Assembly: GCF_013340935.1 (NCBI RefSeq)
Contig: NZ_WHOS01000002.1
Coordinates: 248,001 to 312,000, forward strand
Length of the DNA stretch: 64,000 nt
From: Azospirillum melinis
GTDB taxonomy: Bacteria > Pseudomonadota > Alphaproteobacteria > Azospirillales > Azospirillaceae
Reading direction: 5' to 3'
The position numbers and the translations under genes are program-made. The notes beneath the pieces were generated by a model. That model was not told the DNA's origin and ran no database searches. It saw only the letters and a list, made by a program, of their open reading frames with translations. Below are positions 8,170 to 16,593 of this stretch, in pieces. Positions within the stretch are counted from its first letter, which is position 1. Each line of letters begins with the position of its first letter.

Positions 8170-10005
8170 ATGAACCCCTTTGTGCGCTGTCTGCTCGTCA
8201 CCGCCGCGATCCAGGCGGCCTCCGCCGCCATTCCCACTGGTGCTTTCGCCAACGACGACATTCTGAAGAACCAGAAGGACCCGTCCAACTGGGCATTGCA
8301 GCTTGGAAATTATGCCGGCCAGCGTTACAGCACGCTCGACCAGATCACCCGCGACAACGTGAAGAACCTGCGACCGGTGTGGCAGTTCTCCACCGGCGTG
8401 CTCCGCGGCCACGAAGGCGGTCCCATCGTGGTGGGCGACACGATGTACATCTCGACGCCCTTCCCCAACAACGTCTATGCGCTCGATCTCAACGACAACG
8501 GCCGCATCAAGTGGAAGTATGAGCCGAGACAGGATTCGTCCGTCATCCCCGTGATGTGCTGCGACACCGTCACCCGCGGTGTGGCGGTCGCCGGCAACAA
8601 GCTGTTCCTGGGTCAGGCCGACAACACGCTGGTGGCCCTGGACACCGAAACCGGCAAGGTGCTGTGGTCGGCCAAGAACGGCGACGCCAGCAAGGGCGAG
8701 ACGCTGACCGCCGCCCCGCTGGTGGTGAAGGACAAGGTCTATGTCGGCATCAGCGGCGGCGAGTTCGGCGTGCGCGGCCATCTGACCGCTTACGACATCA
8801 ACTCCGGCAAGATGGTGTGGCGGGCCTATTCGACCGGTCCCGACAAGGACGTGATGATCGACCCGCAGAAGACGATGATGCTCGGCAAGCCGATCGGCGA
8901 GCCCGACCTCGGCATCAAGACCTGGCCGGCCGACCAGTGGAAGATCGGCGGCGGCACCACCTGGGGCTGGTACACCTACGATCCCGAACTGAACCTGATC
9001 TATTACGGCACCGGCAACCCGGGCACCTGGAACCCGGCGCAGCGCGCGGTCGACAAGGACCGGGCGAAGAGCGACAACAAATGGTCAATGACCATCTTCG
9101 CCCGCGATGCCGACACCGGACAGGCGAAATGGGTGTTCCAGAAGACGCCCTTCGACGAATGGGATTATGACGGCGTCAACGAGAACATCCTGGCCGACGT
9201 CACCATCGGCGGGGGCAAGCGCAAGGCGCTGATCAATTTCGACCGCAACGGCTTCGCCTATACCATCGACCGCACCAACGGCGAACTGCTGGTCGCTCAG
9301 AAATACGATCCGTCCGTCAACTGGGCGAGCGAGATCGACATGAAGACCGGCCGGCCGAAGGTGAACGACAAGTACAGCACCTTCGCCCAGGGCGAGGATC
9401 ACAACACCACCGGCGTCTGCCCGGCGGCGCTGGGCTCCAAGGACCAGCAGCCGGCCAGCTACTCGCCCGACAGCGGCCTGATCTATGTGCCGACCAACCA
9501 CATCTGCATGGATTACGAGCCGTTCAAGGTGGAGTACTCCGCCGGCCAGCCCTATGTCGGCGCGACGCTCAGCATGTATCCGGCGCCCGATTCCCATGGC
9601 GGCATGGGCAACTTCATCGCCTGGGATCCGTCCGCCGGCAAGATCGTCTGGTCGAAGCCCGAGCGCTTCGCGGTGTGGAGCGGCGCCCTGTCGACCAAGG
9701 GCGGCATCGGCTTCTACGGGACGCTGGAAGGCTATCTGAAGGCGTTCGACCTGAAGGACGGCAAGGACCTGTACAACTTCAAGACCTCGTCCGGCATCAT
9801 CGGCAACGTCAACACCTACATGCACAAGGGCAAGCAGTATATTGCTGTGCTGTCGGGTGTCGGCGGCTGGGCCGGCATCGGGCTGGCCGCCGGTCTGACC
9901 GGCGAACAGGAAGGGTTGGGCGCCGTCGGCGCACACAAGGCGCTGGGCGAATACACCCAGCTGGGCGGCACGCTGACCGTCTTCGCCTTGCCGGACACTC
10001 AGTAA
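8170..10005 (+). CDS. xoxF: Lanthanide-type PQQ methanol dehydrogenase XoxF
   Basis: A 611-residue periplasmic quinoprotein with signal peptide (about 27 residues, ending GAFA-ND) and repeated beta-propeller tryptophan-docking motifs. It oxidises methanol to formaldehyde and possibly formate, passing electrons to cytochrome c. Key features are the adjacent-Cys disulfide C130-C131 in [20 protein letters not shown], and WDYDGVNEN with catalytic D332 and the second Asp D334 two residues later. That extra Asp marks lanthanide-dependent XoxF; calcium MxaF has Ala there. Length and motifs fit the XoxF5-like group. It is followed by a cytochrome c and a XoxJ-type protein, the usual xoxFGJ order. PQQ is probably made using the nearby pqqA. 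Confidence 0.96.
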   Translation: MNPFVRCLLVTAAIQAASAAIPTGAFANDDILKNQKDPSNWALQLGNYAGQRYSTLDQITRDNVKNLRPVWQFSTGVLRGHEGGPIVVGDTMYISTPFPNNVYALDLNDNGRIKWKYEPRQDSSVIPVMCCDTVTRGVAVAGNKLFLGQADNTLVALDTETGKVLWSAKNGDASKGETLTAAPLVVKDKVYVGISGGEFGVRGHLTAYDINSGKMVWRAYSTGPDKDVMIDPQKTMMLGKPIGEPDLGIKTWPADQWKIGGGTTWGWYTYDPELNLIYYGTGNPGTWNPAQRAVDKDRAKSDNKWSMTIFARDADTGQAKWVFQKTPFDEWDYDGVNENILADVTIGGGKRKALINFDRNGFAYTIDRTNGELLVAQKYDPSVNWASEIDMKTGRPKVNDKYSTFAQGEDHNTTGVCPAALGSKDQQPASYSPDSGLIYVPTNHICMDYEPFKVEYSAGQPYVGATLSMYPAPDSHGGMGNFIAWDPSAGKIVWSKPERFAVWSGALSTKGGIGFYGTLEGYLKAFDLKDGKDLYNFKTSSGIIGNVNTYMHKGKQYIAVLSGVGGWAGIGLAAGLTGEQEGLGAVGAHKALGEYTQLGGTLTVFALPDTQ

Positions 10006-10012
10006 CGAACAA

Positions 10013-10051
10013 GCGGGCGCCGGTTCCCAAGGCTTGGGGGCCGGCGCCTGC
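10013..10051 (+). terminator. Hairpin between xoxF and the cytochrome gene
   Basis: GCGGGCGCCGG at 10013 pairs with CCGGCGCCTGC ending at 10051 with one G-T wobble, giving an 11-bp GC-rich stem around a loop that itself can pair (CCCAAG with CTTGGG). There is no T-run. It could attenuate transcription or stabilise the xoxF 3' end so that XoxF is made in excess over downstream genes. Confidence 0.6.
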
Positions 10052-10106
10052 ACAATTTCCAGGCTGATGGCGCCTACGCATGAAGGCAGTGGGGAGAGAA
10101 AGCAAG

Positions 10107-10709
10107 ATGCCCAAATACCTGATCGGGCTGTGCGCCGCCGTCGGGTTCACCGCAACCGTGACCCTCGGCACCGCATTCGGCCAGCAGGATGCAGCACAGA
10201 AACCGGAGCAGAGCCCGACACCGCCGAACCAGACGCAAGCCGCTCAAACTCCGACCACGCAAAGTCCAACCGCCCAGGCTCCAGCCCCCCGGGCGCCATC
10301 CGGCGGAAACGCCGCGCAGGAGGCGAAGGTCGCCGACCCGGAGGAACTGGTGGACGATCAGGGCGTGCCGCTCTACGCGGTGCGGGACGGCAAGGTGGAC
10401 CAGGGGACCTACAACGGCTATCGGCGCTATGCCTCGTCCTGCCATGTCTGTCACGGGCCGGACGGGCTCGGTTCGTCCTTCGCGCCGGCGCTGGCCGATT
10501 CATTGAAGCGGATGGACTATTGGCAATTCACCGACGTGGTGACCAACGGCCGCAAGAACATGGGCGCCACCGGCGACAAGGTGATGCCGACCTTCGGGTC
10601 CGATCCCAACGTGATGCTCAACCTCGCCGATATCTACCGCTATCTGAAGGCGCGTTCGGACGACAAGATCGGCCGCGGACGACCCGAGCGGTTCAAAGCT
10701 CCGTCGTGA
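10107..10709 (+). CDS. xoxG: Cytochrome c, probable XoxF electron acceptor (XoxG-like)
   Basis: 200 residues. A signal peptide (about 27 residues) is followed by a Pro/Gln/Thr-rich linker (about residues 28-70) and a single class I cytochrome c domain with haem motif CHVCH (C112-C116), GPDGLGSSFAPAL and an axial Met in DKVMPTFGSD. It lies directly after xoxF, as XoxG does, and should accept electrons from XoxF in the periplasm. I start at ATG 10107, preceded by GGGGAGAGAAAG; an in-frame ATG at 10080 would add nine residues ahead of the signal. The long low-complexity linker is unusual and may tether the haem domain. A general c-type cytochrome of alcohol oxidation is the fallback call. Confidence 0.85.
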   Translation: MPKYLIGLCAAVGFTATVTLGTAFGQQDAAQKPEQSPTPPNQTQAAQTPTTQSPTAQAPAPRAPSGGNAAQEAKVADPEELVDDQGVPLYAVRDGKVDQGTYNGYRRYASSCHVCHGPDGLGSSFAPALADSLKRMDYWQFTDVVTNGRKNMGATGDKVMPTFGSDPNVMLNLADIYRYLKARSDDKIGRGRPERFKAPS

Positions 10710-10716
10710 GTCCGGC

Positions 10717-12060
10717 ATGACCCGCCGACTCTTCTTTTCCAGGCGTGTCCTGCACCTGGCCGTCGCGCTCTGCGCGGCGGCTGCGTCCATTGGCCAGCCT
10801 GCCAGTGCGGCAGAGGGCATCCCCACCGAGGTGCTGCGCGTCTGCGCCGACGCCAGCCTGCTTCCCTTCTCCAACGAGCGCCGCGAGGGGTTCGAGAACC
10901 GGATCGCCCAGTTGATCGCCGACGATCTGAAGGTGCCGCTGACCTTCACATGGTGGCCGCAGACCATCGGCTTCGTCCGCAACACGCTGCGCACCCGTCA
11001 ATGCGATCTGGTGATGGGCACCGCGGTCGGCGAAGAGCTGATGCAGAACACCAATCCCTATTACCGGTCGACCTATGCGCTGATTTATCGGAAGGATTCC
11101 GGAATCACGGCGAAGACGCTGGCGGATCCGTCGCTGCAGGGTGCACGCATCGGCGTCGTCGCCCGCACGCCGCCTTCGGCGGTGATGCTGCGCCATGGGT
11201 TGATCAACATGGAGCCCTACCAGCTCGACACCGACACGCGCGCCCACCATCCGGCCCAGCAGGCGGTGGAGGACGTGGCGGCGGCACGCACCGATGCCGC
11301 CATCGTCTGGGGGCCGATTGCCGGCTATTTCGCCGCCCGGCAGCAGGTGCCGCTGGCGGTCGTGCCGCTGATGGACGAGCCGGGGGCTTCGCCCTTTCAG
11401 TACATGATCTCCATGGGCCTCCGTCCGGACGAGCCGGACTGGCGGCACTGGCTGAACGACTTCATCGTCCGCCGTCAGGGCGACATCGACCGCATCCTCA
11501 CCGAATACCATGTCCCGCTGGTCAATGCCGACGGAACCATCCGGGCAGAGGTGACGGAACCGGACGGCTATCGCATGGCCGATTACCGCTCCCCCACTCC
11601 ACCCGGCCTGCGTGGTGCCGAAACCGTGGGAGCGGCGGAGGTGGAGCGGCTGGCGAAGGCCGGTGCCGTCCTGATCGACGTGCTGCCGACGCCACCGAAA
11701 CCTGCAGGTCTGGCGGCGGACAGCCGTTGGGTGCCACCACCGCATCGCAGTCTTCCCGGTGCCCATTGGCTGCCGAATGTCGGCTACGGTGCGCCATCGG
11801 ACGAACAGGAGGCCTATTTCCGCACCGGCTTGGAGGCCCTGACCGCGGGTGACCGCAAGCGTCCGCTGGTGGTGTTCTGCCAGCCCGACTGCTGGATGAG
11901 CTGGAATGCGGCCAAGCGCGCGGTGGCCCTGGGCTATCAGGCGGTCAAATGGTTCCCGGCCGGCACCCAAGGCTGGACGGCCGCGGGGCACGAACTGGTC
12001 ACGGTCGAACCGGAGCCGAACCCCGCATCCTCAAACCCTGCATCGAAGATTGCGAACTGA
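10717..12060 (+). CDS. XoxJ-like binding protein fused to CxxxCW rhodanese-like domain
   Basis: 447 residues. After a signal peptide (ending near PASA-AE), residues about 38-280 form a type 2 periplasmic binding domain of the quinoprotein-dehydrogenase family (RVCADASLLPFSNE, GFENRIAQLIA, TRQCDLVMGTAVGEE, DAAIVWGPIAGYF). Residues about 285-430 match a separate family, the PQQ-associated CxxxCW protein: LIDVLPTPPKPAG, PPPHRSLPGAHWLPNVG and VVFCQPDCWMSWNAAKRA with C388, C392 and W393. XoxJ is thought to help activate XoxF and the CxxxCW protein has a suspected redox role; here they are one polypeptide. The start is 7 bases after the cytochrome stop, so they are co-transcribed. The frame is continuous across both domains. 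Confidence 0.88.
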   Translation: MTRRLFFSRRVLHLAVALCAAAASIGQPASAAEGIPTEVLRVCADASLLPFSNERREGFENRIAQLIADDLKVPLTFTWWPQTIGFVRNTLRTRQCDLVMGTAVGEELMQNTNPYYRSTYALIYRKDSGITAKTLADPSLQGARIGVVARTPPSAVMLRHGLINMEPYQLDTDTRAHHPAQQAVEDVAAARTDAAIVWGPIAGYFAARQQVPLAVVPLMDEPGASPFQYMISMGLRPDEPDWRHWLNDFIVRRQGDIDRILTEYHVPLVNADGTIRAEVTEPDGYRMADYRSPTPPGLRGAETVGAAEVERLAKAGAVLIDVLPTPPKPAGLAADSRWVPPPHRSLPGAHWLPNVGYGAPSDEQEAYFRTGLEALTAGDRKRPLVVFCQPDCWMSWNAAKRAVALGYQAVKWFPAGTQGWTAAGHELVTVEPEPNPASSNPASKIAN

Positions 12061-12069
12061 GTGTTTCGC

Positions 12070-12708
12070 TCAGGACAGCAACGCCGTCAGCATCCGGGCG
12101 ATCTGGCCGAGCCGCTGCTCGATCCGTGCCGGCTGCTCGCACACCGCGGTCTGCGACCGGCGGCGGTCGTCGAGGATGCGGCGGTCCCACGCAATGGCGT
12201 CTTTGATCTCCTTCGCGCGGGCCGCATCGCCCGATGCGGCGTCGAGGTCGCGCAGGCTGGCGGCGATGCGGTCGCGCAAGGCCCGCTGGTGCTGAGCGTA
12301 CCGCTCGATGGAGGCGATGGCGGCGGTGCGCTGACGATCCAGCGTCTGGAAGGTTCCGGCGAACACCAGGGCGAGCCTGCGGTCATGCTCCTGTTCCCCG
12401 CCTTGCTTGACCGGGCCCGCCAGTGCCTCGACCTGCGGTTCCAGCGTCGCGGGATCGATACTGTCGTCGGCGGCGCGCCGGACGAGGGTGGCGACCGTGG
12501 GGTCTCGTTGCCACTCGTCCATCAGGCCGTCGAGTGACGGGCCATCCCAGACCGAAGCCGGGGACAAGCTGGGAACAAGGATTTGCTGGCAGGGCCAGTC
12601 GGGGTTCTTCGGATCCTGCGCCATGCCAGCGGTGGGCAATCCGGCGCCCATAACGATTGCCAGAGCCGCGGCGAAGGCGGGTCCGAGGACGGAGGAATGT
12701 CGTTGCAT
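12070..12708 (-). CDS. Exported protein of unknown function in the C1 module
   Basis: 212 residues with a signal peptide (MQRHSSVLGPAFAAALAI, cleavage near GMA-QD). The mature protein starts DPKNPDWPCQQ, contains WDGPSLDG and is otherwise largely charged, Arg/Gln-rich helix (RYAQHQRALRDRIAASLRDLD, then QPARIEQRLGQIARML), suggesting a soluble helical periplasmic protein. Two cysteines (WPCQQ and AVCEQ) could form a disulfide. I believe similar proteins occur in methylotrophy gene clusters, but I cannot name a function. It is convergent with the fusion gene (9 bases apart) and divergent from the next small exported protein. Confidence 0.7.
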   Translation of the reverse strand: MQRHSSVLGPAFAAALAIVMGAGLPTAGMAQDPKNPDWPCQQILVPSLSPASVWDGPSLDGLMDEWQRDPTVATLVRRAADDSIDPATLEPQVEALAGPVKQGGEQEHDRRLALVFAGTFQTLDRQRTAAIASIERYAQHQRALRDRIAASLRDLDAASGDAARAKEIKDAIAWDRRILDDRRRSQTAVCEQPARIEQRLGQIARMLTALLS

Positions 12709-12774
12709 GGCAGGAATGATGGCCCCACCAACGATCCGGCGCAATCGGAACCGCTGCGCAAAAGGAGAAGCCCG

Positions 12775-13272
12775 ATGGATCATGTGGGGAGGTGGGCCGC
12801 AGCCGCTATCATCGCCGTTGCGATGGTCGCTTTGCCGGCATCGGCGCGGACGCTGGTGTTGGATCTCGAACTGGAGGACAGCAGCGGCGAAGCCCCATCT
12901 GCGGAGCATGCGGAGCGGTTGAAACGGGTCAGCGCGGAGTTGCGTCATGCCCTCGATGCCAAGGGGTATGACGTGATCGGCGATGCGGCCACCGATGGAC
13001 TGGTCTCGCCGGGAGCGGCGATCCGGTCCTGCAACGGCTGCGAGCGCGACATCGCGCGGGCGGCCGGGGCCGATCTGGTCGTCTTCGGCATCGTCCGCAA
13101 GGTCAGCAGCCTGATCCTGTGGATCAGCGTGGTCGTCGAGGATGTCGGCACCGGCCAAGCGGTGACAACGGCGCGCGGCGACATCCGCGGCGACACAGAG
13201 ACCGCTTGGTCTCGCGGCGTCGGCTGGCTGGTCGATCATAGGTTGGCGGAACACGCGCCGGGAAAGCGGTAG
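12775..13272 (+). CDS. Exported DUF2380-like protein
   Basis: 165 residues with an N-terminal signal (ending ALPASA-RT). The mature part, TLVLDLELEDSSGE, ELRHALDAKGYDVI, IRSCNGCERDIARAAGADLVVFGIVRKVS and LILWISVVVEDV, matches the DUF2380 pattern of secreted proteins often linked to methanol oxidation genes. The function is unknown. AAAGGAGAAG precedes ATG 12775. The Cys-x-x-Cys pair in SCNGCE might be redox-active or metal-binding. It is divergent from the 12070-12708 gene and 24 bases ahead of folB, possibly in an operon with it. Confidence 0.7.
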   Translation: MDHVGRWAAAAIIAVAMVALPASARTLVLDLELEDSSGEAPSAEHAERLKRVSAELRHALDAKGYDVIGDAATDGLVSPGAAIRSCNGCERDIARAAGADLVVFGIVRKVSSLILWISVVVEDVGTGQAVTTARGDIRGDTETAWSRGVGWLVDHRLAEHAPGKR

Positions 13273-13296
13273 GCGGGCGGCGGGGAGGACCGAGGA

Positions 13297-13740
13297 ATGC
13301 CGGACGAATCTCAAAGCGGCTACAGCAGCATCATGAACGTCCTGCGACCGCCGCCACCACGCACAGCGGCCCTGATGCGCCGCTACGATCTGGTACTGCG
13401 TGATTATGTCGGCGATTTCCGCATCGGCGTCTGGGACCATGAGAAGACCCGGACCCAGCGCGTGCGGGTCAGCCTGACCGTCACGGTGGAGGTGCCGAAC
13501 CGGCCCTTCGTCGACGATCTCGACGCCGTCGTCTCCTACGAATATCTGATCAAAGGCGTCGAAGCCTTCACGCAAAGCCCGCACATCCAACTGCTGGAGA
13601 TGCTGGCGGAAAAACTGCTGGCGCTGTGCCTGTCGCCGCCGCAGGCGGTCTTCGCCCGGGTGCAGGTGGAAAAGCTGGAGATCGTCCCGCAGGCCGCCGG
13701 GGTGGGCGTGGTGCTGACCGGCGCACGGGAGCCGTCGTAA
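13297..13740 (+). CDS. folB: Dihydroneopterin aldolase family protein
   Basis: 147 residues of the FolB fold: LVLRDYVGDFRIGVWDHEKTR, QRVRVSLTVTV, VVSYEYLIKGVEAF, LLEMLAEKLLALCL and VQVEKLEI. FolB cleaves dihydroneopterin to 6-hydroxymethyl-dihydropterin and glycolaldehyde in folate synthesis, and a related step is needed for methanopterin. The conserved Tyr and the Glu of LLEMLAEK are present. The first about 25 residues before MRRYDLV are extra, so a start at a later ATG (13333 or 13372) is possible. In this C1 neighbourhood a dedicated pterin-supply copy for H4MPT is plausible, but the housekeeping FolB role cannot be excluded. Confidence 0.8.
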   Translation: MPDESQSGYSSIMNVLRPPPPRTAALMRRYDLVLRDYVGDFRIGVWDHEKTRTQRVRVSLTVTVEVPNRPFVDDLDAVVSYEYLIKGVEAFTQSPHIQLLEMLAEKLLALCLSPPQAVFARVQVEKLEIVPQAAGVGVVLTGAREPS

Positions 13741-13763
13741 CGGTAGCAAAGCCAGCCGTGGGG

Positions 13764-13794
13764 CCGCAGGCGGCGGCGCGCACGCCGCCTGCGG
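13764..13794. terminator. Bidirectional hairpin between folB and formate dehydrogenase
   Basis: CCGCAGGCGGCG (13764-13775) and CGCCGCCTGCGG (13783-13794) form a perfect 12-bp stem with a 7-base loop. It lies between two convergent genes, as expected for a shared terminator. Confidence 0.75.
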
Positions 13795-13811
13795 GACCGG
13801 TTTCAACCTCG

Positions 13812-16583
13812 CTACTCCGCCGCCTCGGCCATCTGCGCCTTCTCGATCTTGATCGCGCAGTATTTGAACTCCGGGATCTTGCCGAAGGGATCGAGCTGCG
13901 GATTGGTCAATACATTCGCCGCCGCTTCCGCGTAGGCGAAGGGGATGAAGACCAGCCCCACCGGCATGCGGTCGTCGATGCGCGCCTTCAGGCGGATCGT
14001 GCCGCGACGGCTCGACACCAGCATGTAGTCGCCGGTCCTCATCCCGGCGCGGGTGAGGTCATGCGGGGAGACATAGGCAACCGCCTCCGGCTCCACCGCA
14101 TCCAGCACACTGGACCGTCGGGTCATCGATCCGGTGTGCCAATGCTCCAACTGGCGGCCGGTGGTGAGGACCAGCGGGTAATCGAGGTCCGGCGTCTCCG
14201 CCGGGTTGATCGGCCGCGCCGGCACGAAGCGCCCGCGGCCCGTCTTCGTCGGGAAGCCGTTGCCGAAGACAATGTCGTGGCCGGGCTGGTCCGGACCATC
14301 GACCGGATAGGTGACGGAGCCTTCGCACTCGACCCGCTCCCAGCTGATGTTGGCGAGCGACGGCATGGCGCCGACCATCTCGGTGAACACCTCCGACACG
14401 TGGGTATAGTTCCAGTTCAGGCCCAGCCCGCGCGCCATGTCCTGGATGATCCACAGATCCTGGCGCGCTTCACCCGGCAACGGCACCGCCGCACGGCCCA
14501 TCTGGACCTGACGGTTGGTGTTGATAACGGTGCCGTCCTTCTCCGGCCAGGCCGAGGCCGGCAGCACGACGTCGGCGTATTTGGCCGTCTCGGTCAGGAA
14601 GATGTCCTGCACCACCAGATGGTCGAGCATCGCCAGCGCCTCGCGGGCGTGGGTCACATCCGGATCGGACATCGCCGGATTCTCGCCCTCGATATAGAGG
14701 CCGTTGATCCGGCCGTCATGGATGGCGTCCATGATCTCGACCACGGTCAGGCCGCGCTTGCCGTCCAGCTTGGTGCCCCAGTAGTTCTCGTAGAAGGACT
14801 GGACCTCCGGATCCTCGACCGACTTGTAGTCGGGGTAGAACATCGGGATCAGACCGGCGTCGGACGCGCCCTGGACGTTGTTCTGGCCGCGCAGCGGATG
14901 CAGGCCGGTGCCGGGGCGGCCGATCTGGCCGGTGACCAGCGACAGCGCGATCAGACAGCGGCTGTTGTCGGTGCCGTGGATGTGCTGCGACACGCCCATG
15001 CCCCAGAAGATGATCGACGCCTTGGACCGTGCGAACAGCCGCGCGACCGTACGCAGAGTGGCGGCCGGGATGCCGCAGACCTTCTCCATCTCCTCCGGCG
15101 GGTAATCCTTCACCGTCTCGGCCAGCGCCTCGAAATCCTCGGTGTTGGCCTGGACATATTGGCGGTCGTACAGCCCCTCCGCGATGATGGTATGGAGGAT
15201 GGCGTTCAGCATCGACACGTCGCGGCCCGGCGTGAACTGCAGCATGTGCGTGGCGTGGCGCGCCATGGCGAGACCGCGCGGATCCATGACGATCAGCTTC
15301 GCCCCGCGCTCCGCCGCGTTCTTGAAGAAGGTCGCGGCGACGGGATGGTTCTCCGTCGGGTTGGCGCCGATGATGACGATGACCTCGGCATCTTCTGCCG
15401 CCATGAATGGGGCCGACACCGCCCCCGACCCGACGCCCTCGATCAGCGCCGCGACCGACGAGGCGTGGCAGAGCCGCGTGCAGTGATCGACATTGTTGGT
15501 GCCGAAGCCGGTGCGGACCAGCTTCTGGAACAGATAGGCCTCCTCGTTCGACCCCTTGGCCGACCCGAAACCAGCCAGCGCGTTGCCACCGCGCTCGTCC
15601 CTGATCTTGCGCAGGCCGCCGGCGGCCACCGACAGCGCCTCGTCCCAGCTCGCTTCGCGGAAATGGGTGAAGGGGTTCATCGGGTCGATGTCGACGTCGT
15701 GCTTCGACACGCCCTCCTTGCGGATCAGCGGCATGGTCAGACGGTCGCCGTGATGGGCGTAGTCGAAACCGAAGCGGCCCTTCACGCACAGGCGGTTCTG
15801 GTTCGACGGACCGTCCTTGCCGTCGACGGCGACGATCTTGTTGTCGCGGATCTTGTAGGTCAGCTGACAGCCGACACCGCAGTATGGGCAGACGGAGTCG
15901 ACTTCACGGTCGGGGGCGTTGGCGTAGACGCCCTTCTCGTCCACCAGGGTCGCCGGCATCAGCGCACCGGTCGGGCAGGCCTGCACGCACTCGCCGCAGG
16001 CGACGCAGGTGGATTGGCCCATCGGGTCGTCGAAATCGAAGACGATCTTTTCCAGATGCCCGCGCGCCGCCATGCCGATGACGTCGTTGACCTGCACCTC
16101 GCGACAGGCGCGGACGCACAGGTTGCAGTGGATGCAGGCATCGAGCTGGACCGCCATCGCCGGATGCGACATGTCGTCGGTCTTGGTCGGCCGGTCCACG
16201 GCGGGAAAGCGGCTGCCGGCGATCTCGACCTTGTCGGCCCAGTTCCAGAAGGTGGAGTTGGGATCGTGCGCGCTCTCCCGCTCCGGCTGGTCGGCCAGCA
16301 GCAGTTCGAAGACCAGCTTGCGCGACGCCTTGGCCCGCTCCGACGCGGTGCGCACCGTCATGCCGGGCTTGGGCTTGCGGATGCAGGAGGCGGCGAGCAC
16401 GCGCTCCCCCTCGATCTCGACCATGCAGGCGCGGCAGTTGCCGTCCGGGCGGTATCCCGGTTCCGGCCGGTGGCAGAGATGCGGGATCTCGGTACCGAGC
16501 CGGGTTGCAACCTGCCAGATCGTCTCGCCGTTCCGCGCCGTGACCTCGGTGCCGTCCAGGGTGAACGTGATGCCGTTGGACAT
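13812..16583 (-). CDS. fdh1A: NAD-dependent formate dehydrogenase alpha subunit (FDH1 type)
   Basis: 923 residues. The N-terminus is NuoG-like: a [2Fe-2S] ferredoxin domain (CHRPEPGYR, GNCRACMVEIEG, AASCIR), then [4Fe-4S] clusters (CIHCNLCVRACREV and CVACGECVQACP) and the fourth site CPYCGVGC. The catalytic molybdopterin domains follow, with the metal-ligand Cys in TRLCHASS (C372), so no selenocysteine is needed. GANPTENHPV, GQNNVQGASDAG and GENPAMSDPD are typical of Mo/W formate dehydrogenases. It oxidises formate to CO2 and passes electrons to the beta subunit for NADH. The partner gene is 10 bases upstream. The two-subunit layout resembles FDH1 of Methylobacterium, a tungsten enzyme; the metal here is not shown. 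Confidence 0.93.
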   Translation of the reverse strand: MSNGITFTLDGTEVTARNGETIWQVATRLGTEIPHLCHRPEPGYRPDGNCRACMVEIEGERVLAASCIRKPKPGMTVRTASERAKASRKLVFELLLADQPERESAHDPNSTFWNWADKVEIAGSRFPAVDRPTKTDDMSHPAMAVQLDACIHCNLCVRACREVQVNDVIGMAARGHLEKIVFDFDDPMGQSTCVACGECVQACPTGALMPATLVDEKGVYANAPDREVDSVCPYCGVGCQLTYKIRDNKIVAVDGKDGPSNQNRLCVKGRFGFDYAHHGDRLTMPLIRKEGVSKHDVDIDPMNPFTHFREASWDEALSVAAGGLRKIRDERGGNALAGFGSAKGSNEEAYLFQKLVRTGFGTNNVDHCTRLCHASSVAALIEGVGSGAVSAPFMAAEDAEVIVIIGANPTENHPVAATFFKNAAERGAKLIVMDPRGLAMARHATHMLQFTPGRDVSMLNAILHTIIAEGLYDRQYVQANTEDFEALAETVKDYPPEEMEKVCGIPAATLRTVARLFARSKASIIFWGMGVSQHIHGTDNSRCLIALSLVTGQIGRPGTGLHPLRGQNNVQGASDAGLIPMFYPDYKSVEDPEVQSFYENYWGTKLDGKRGLTVVEIMDAIHDGRINGLYIEGENPAMSDPDVTHAREALAMLDHLVVQDIFLTETAKYADVVLPASAWPEKDGTVINTNRQVQMGRAAVPLPGEARQDLWIIQDMARGLGLNWNYTHVSEVFTEMVGAMPSLANISWERVECEGSVTYPVDGPDQPGHDIVFGNGFPTKTGRGRFVPARPINPAETPDLDYPLVLTTGRQLEHWHTGSMTRRSSVLDAVEPEAVAYVSPHDLTRAGMRTGDYMLVSSRRGTIRLKARIDDRMPVGLVFIPFAYAEAAANVLTNPQLDPFGKIPEFKYCAIKIEKAQMAEAAE

Positions 16584-16593
16584 GTCGGTCTCC

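Noticed and set aside
10107-10709. Start at 10080 for the cytochrome
   Set aside because: The nine extra residues would sit ahead of a clean signal peptide and the ribosome-binding site fits 10107.
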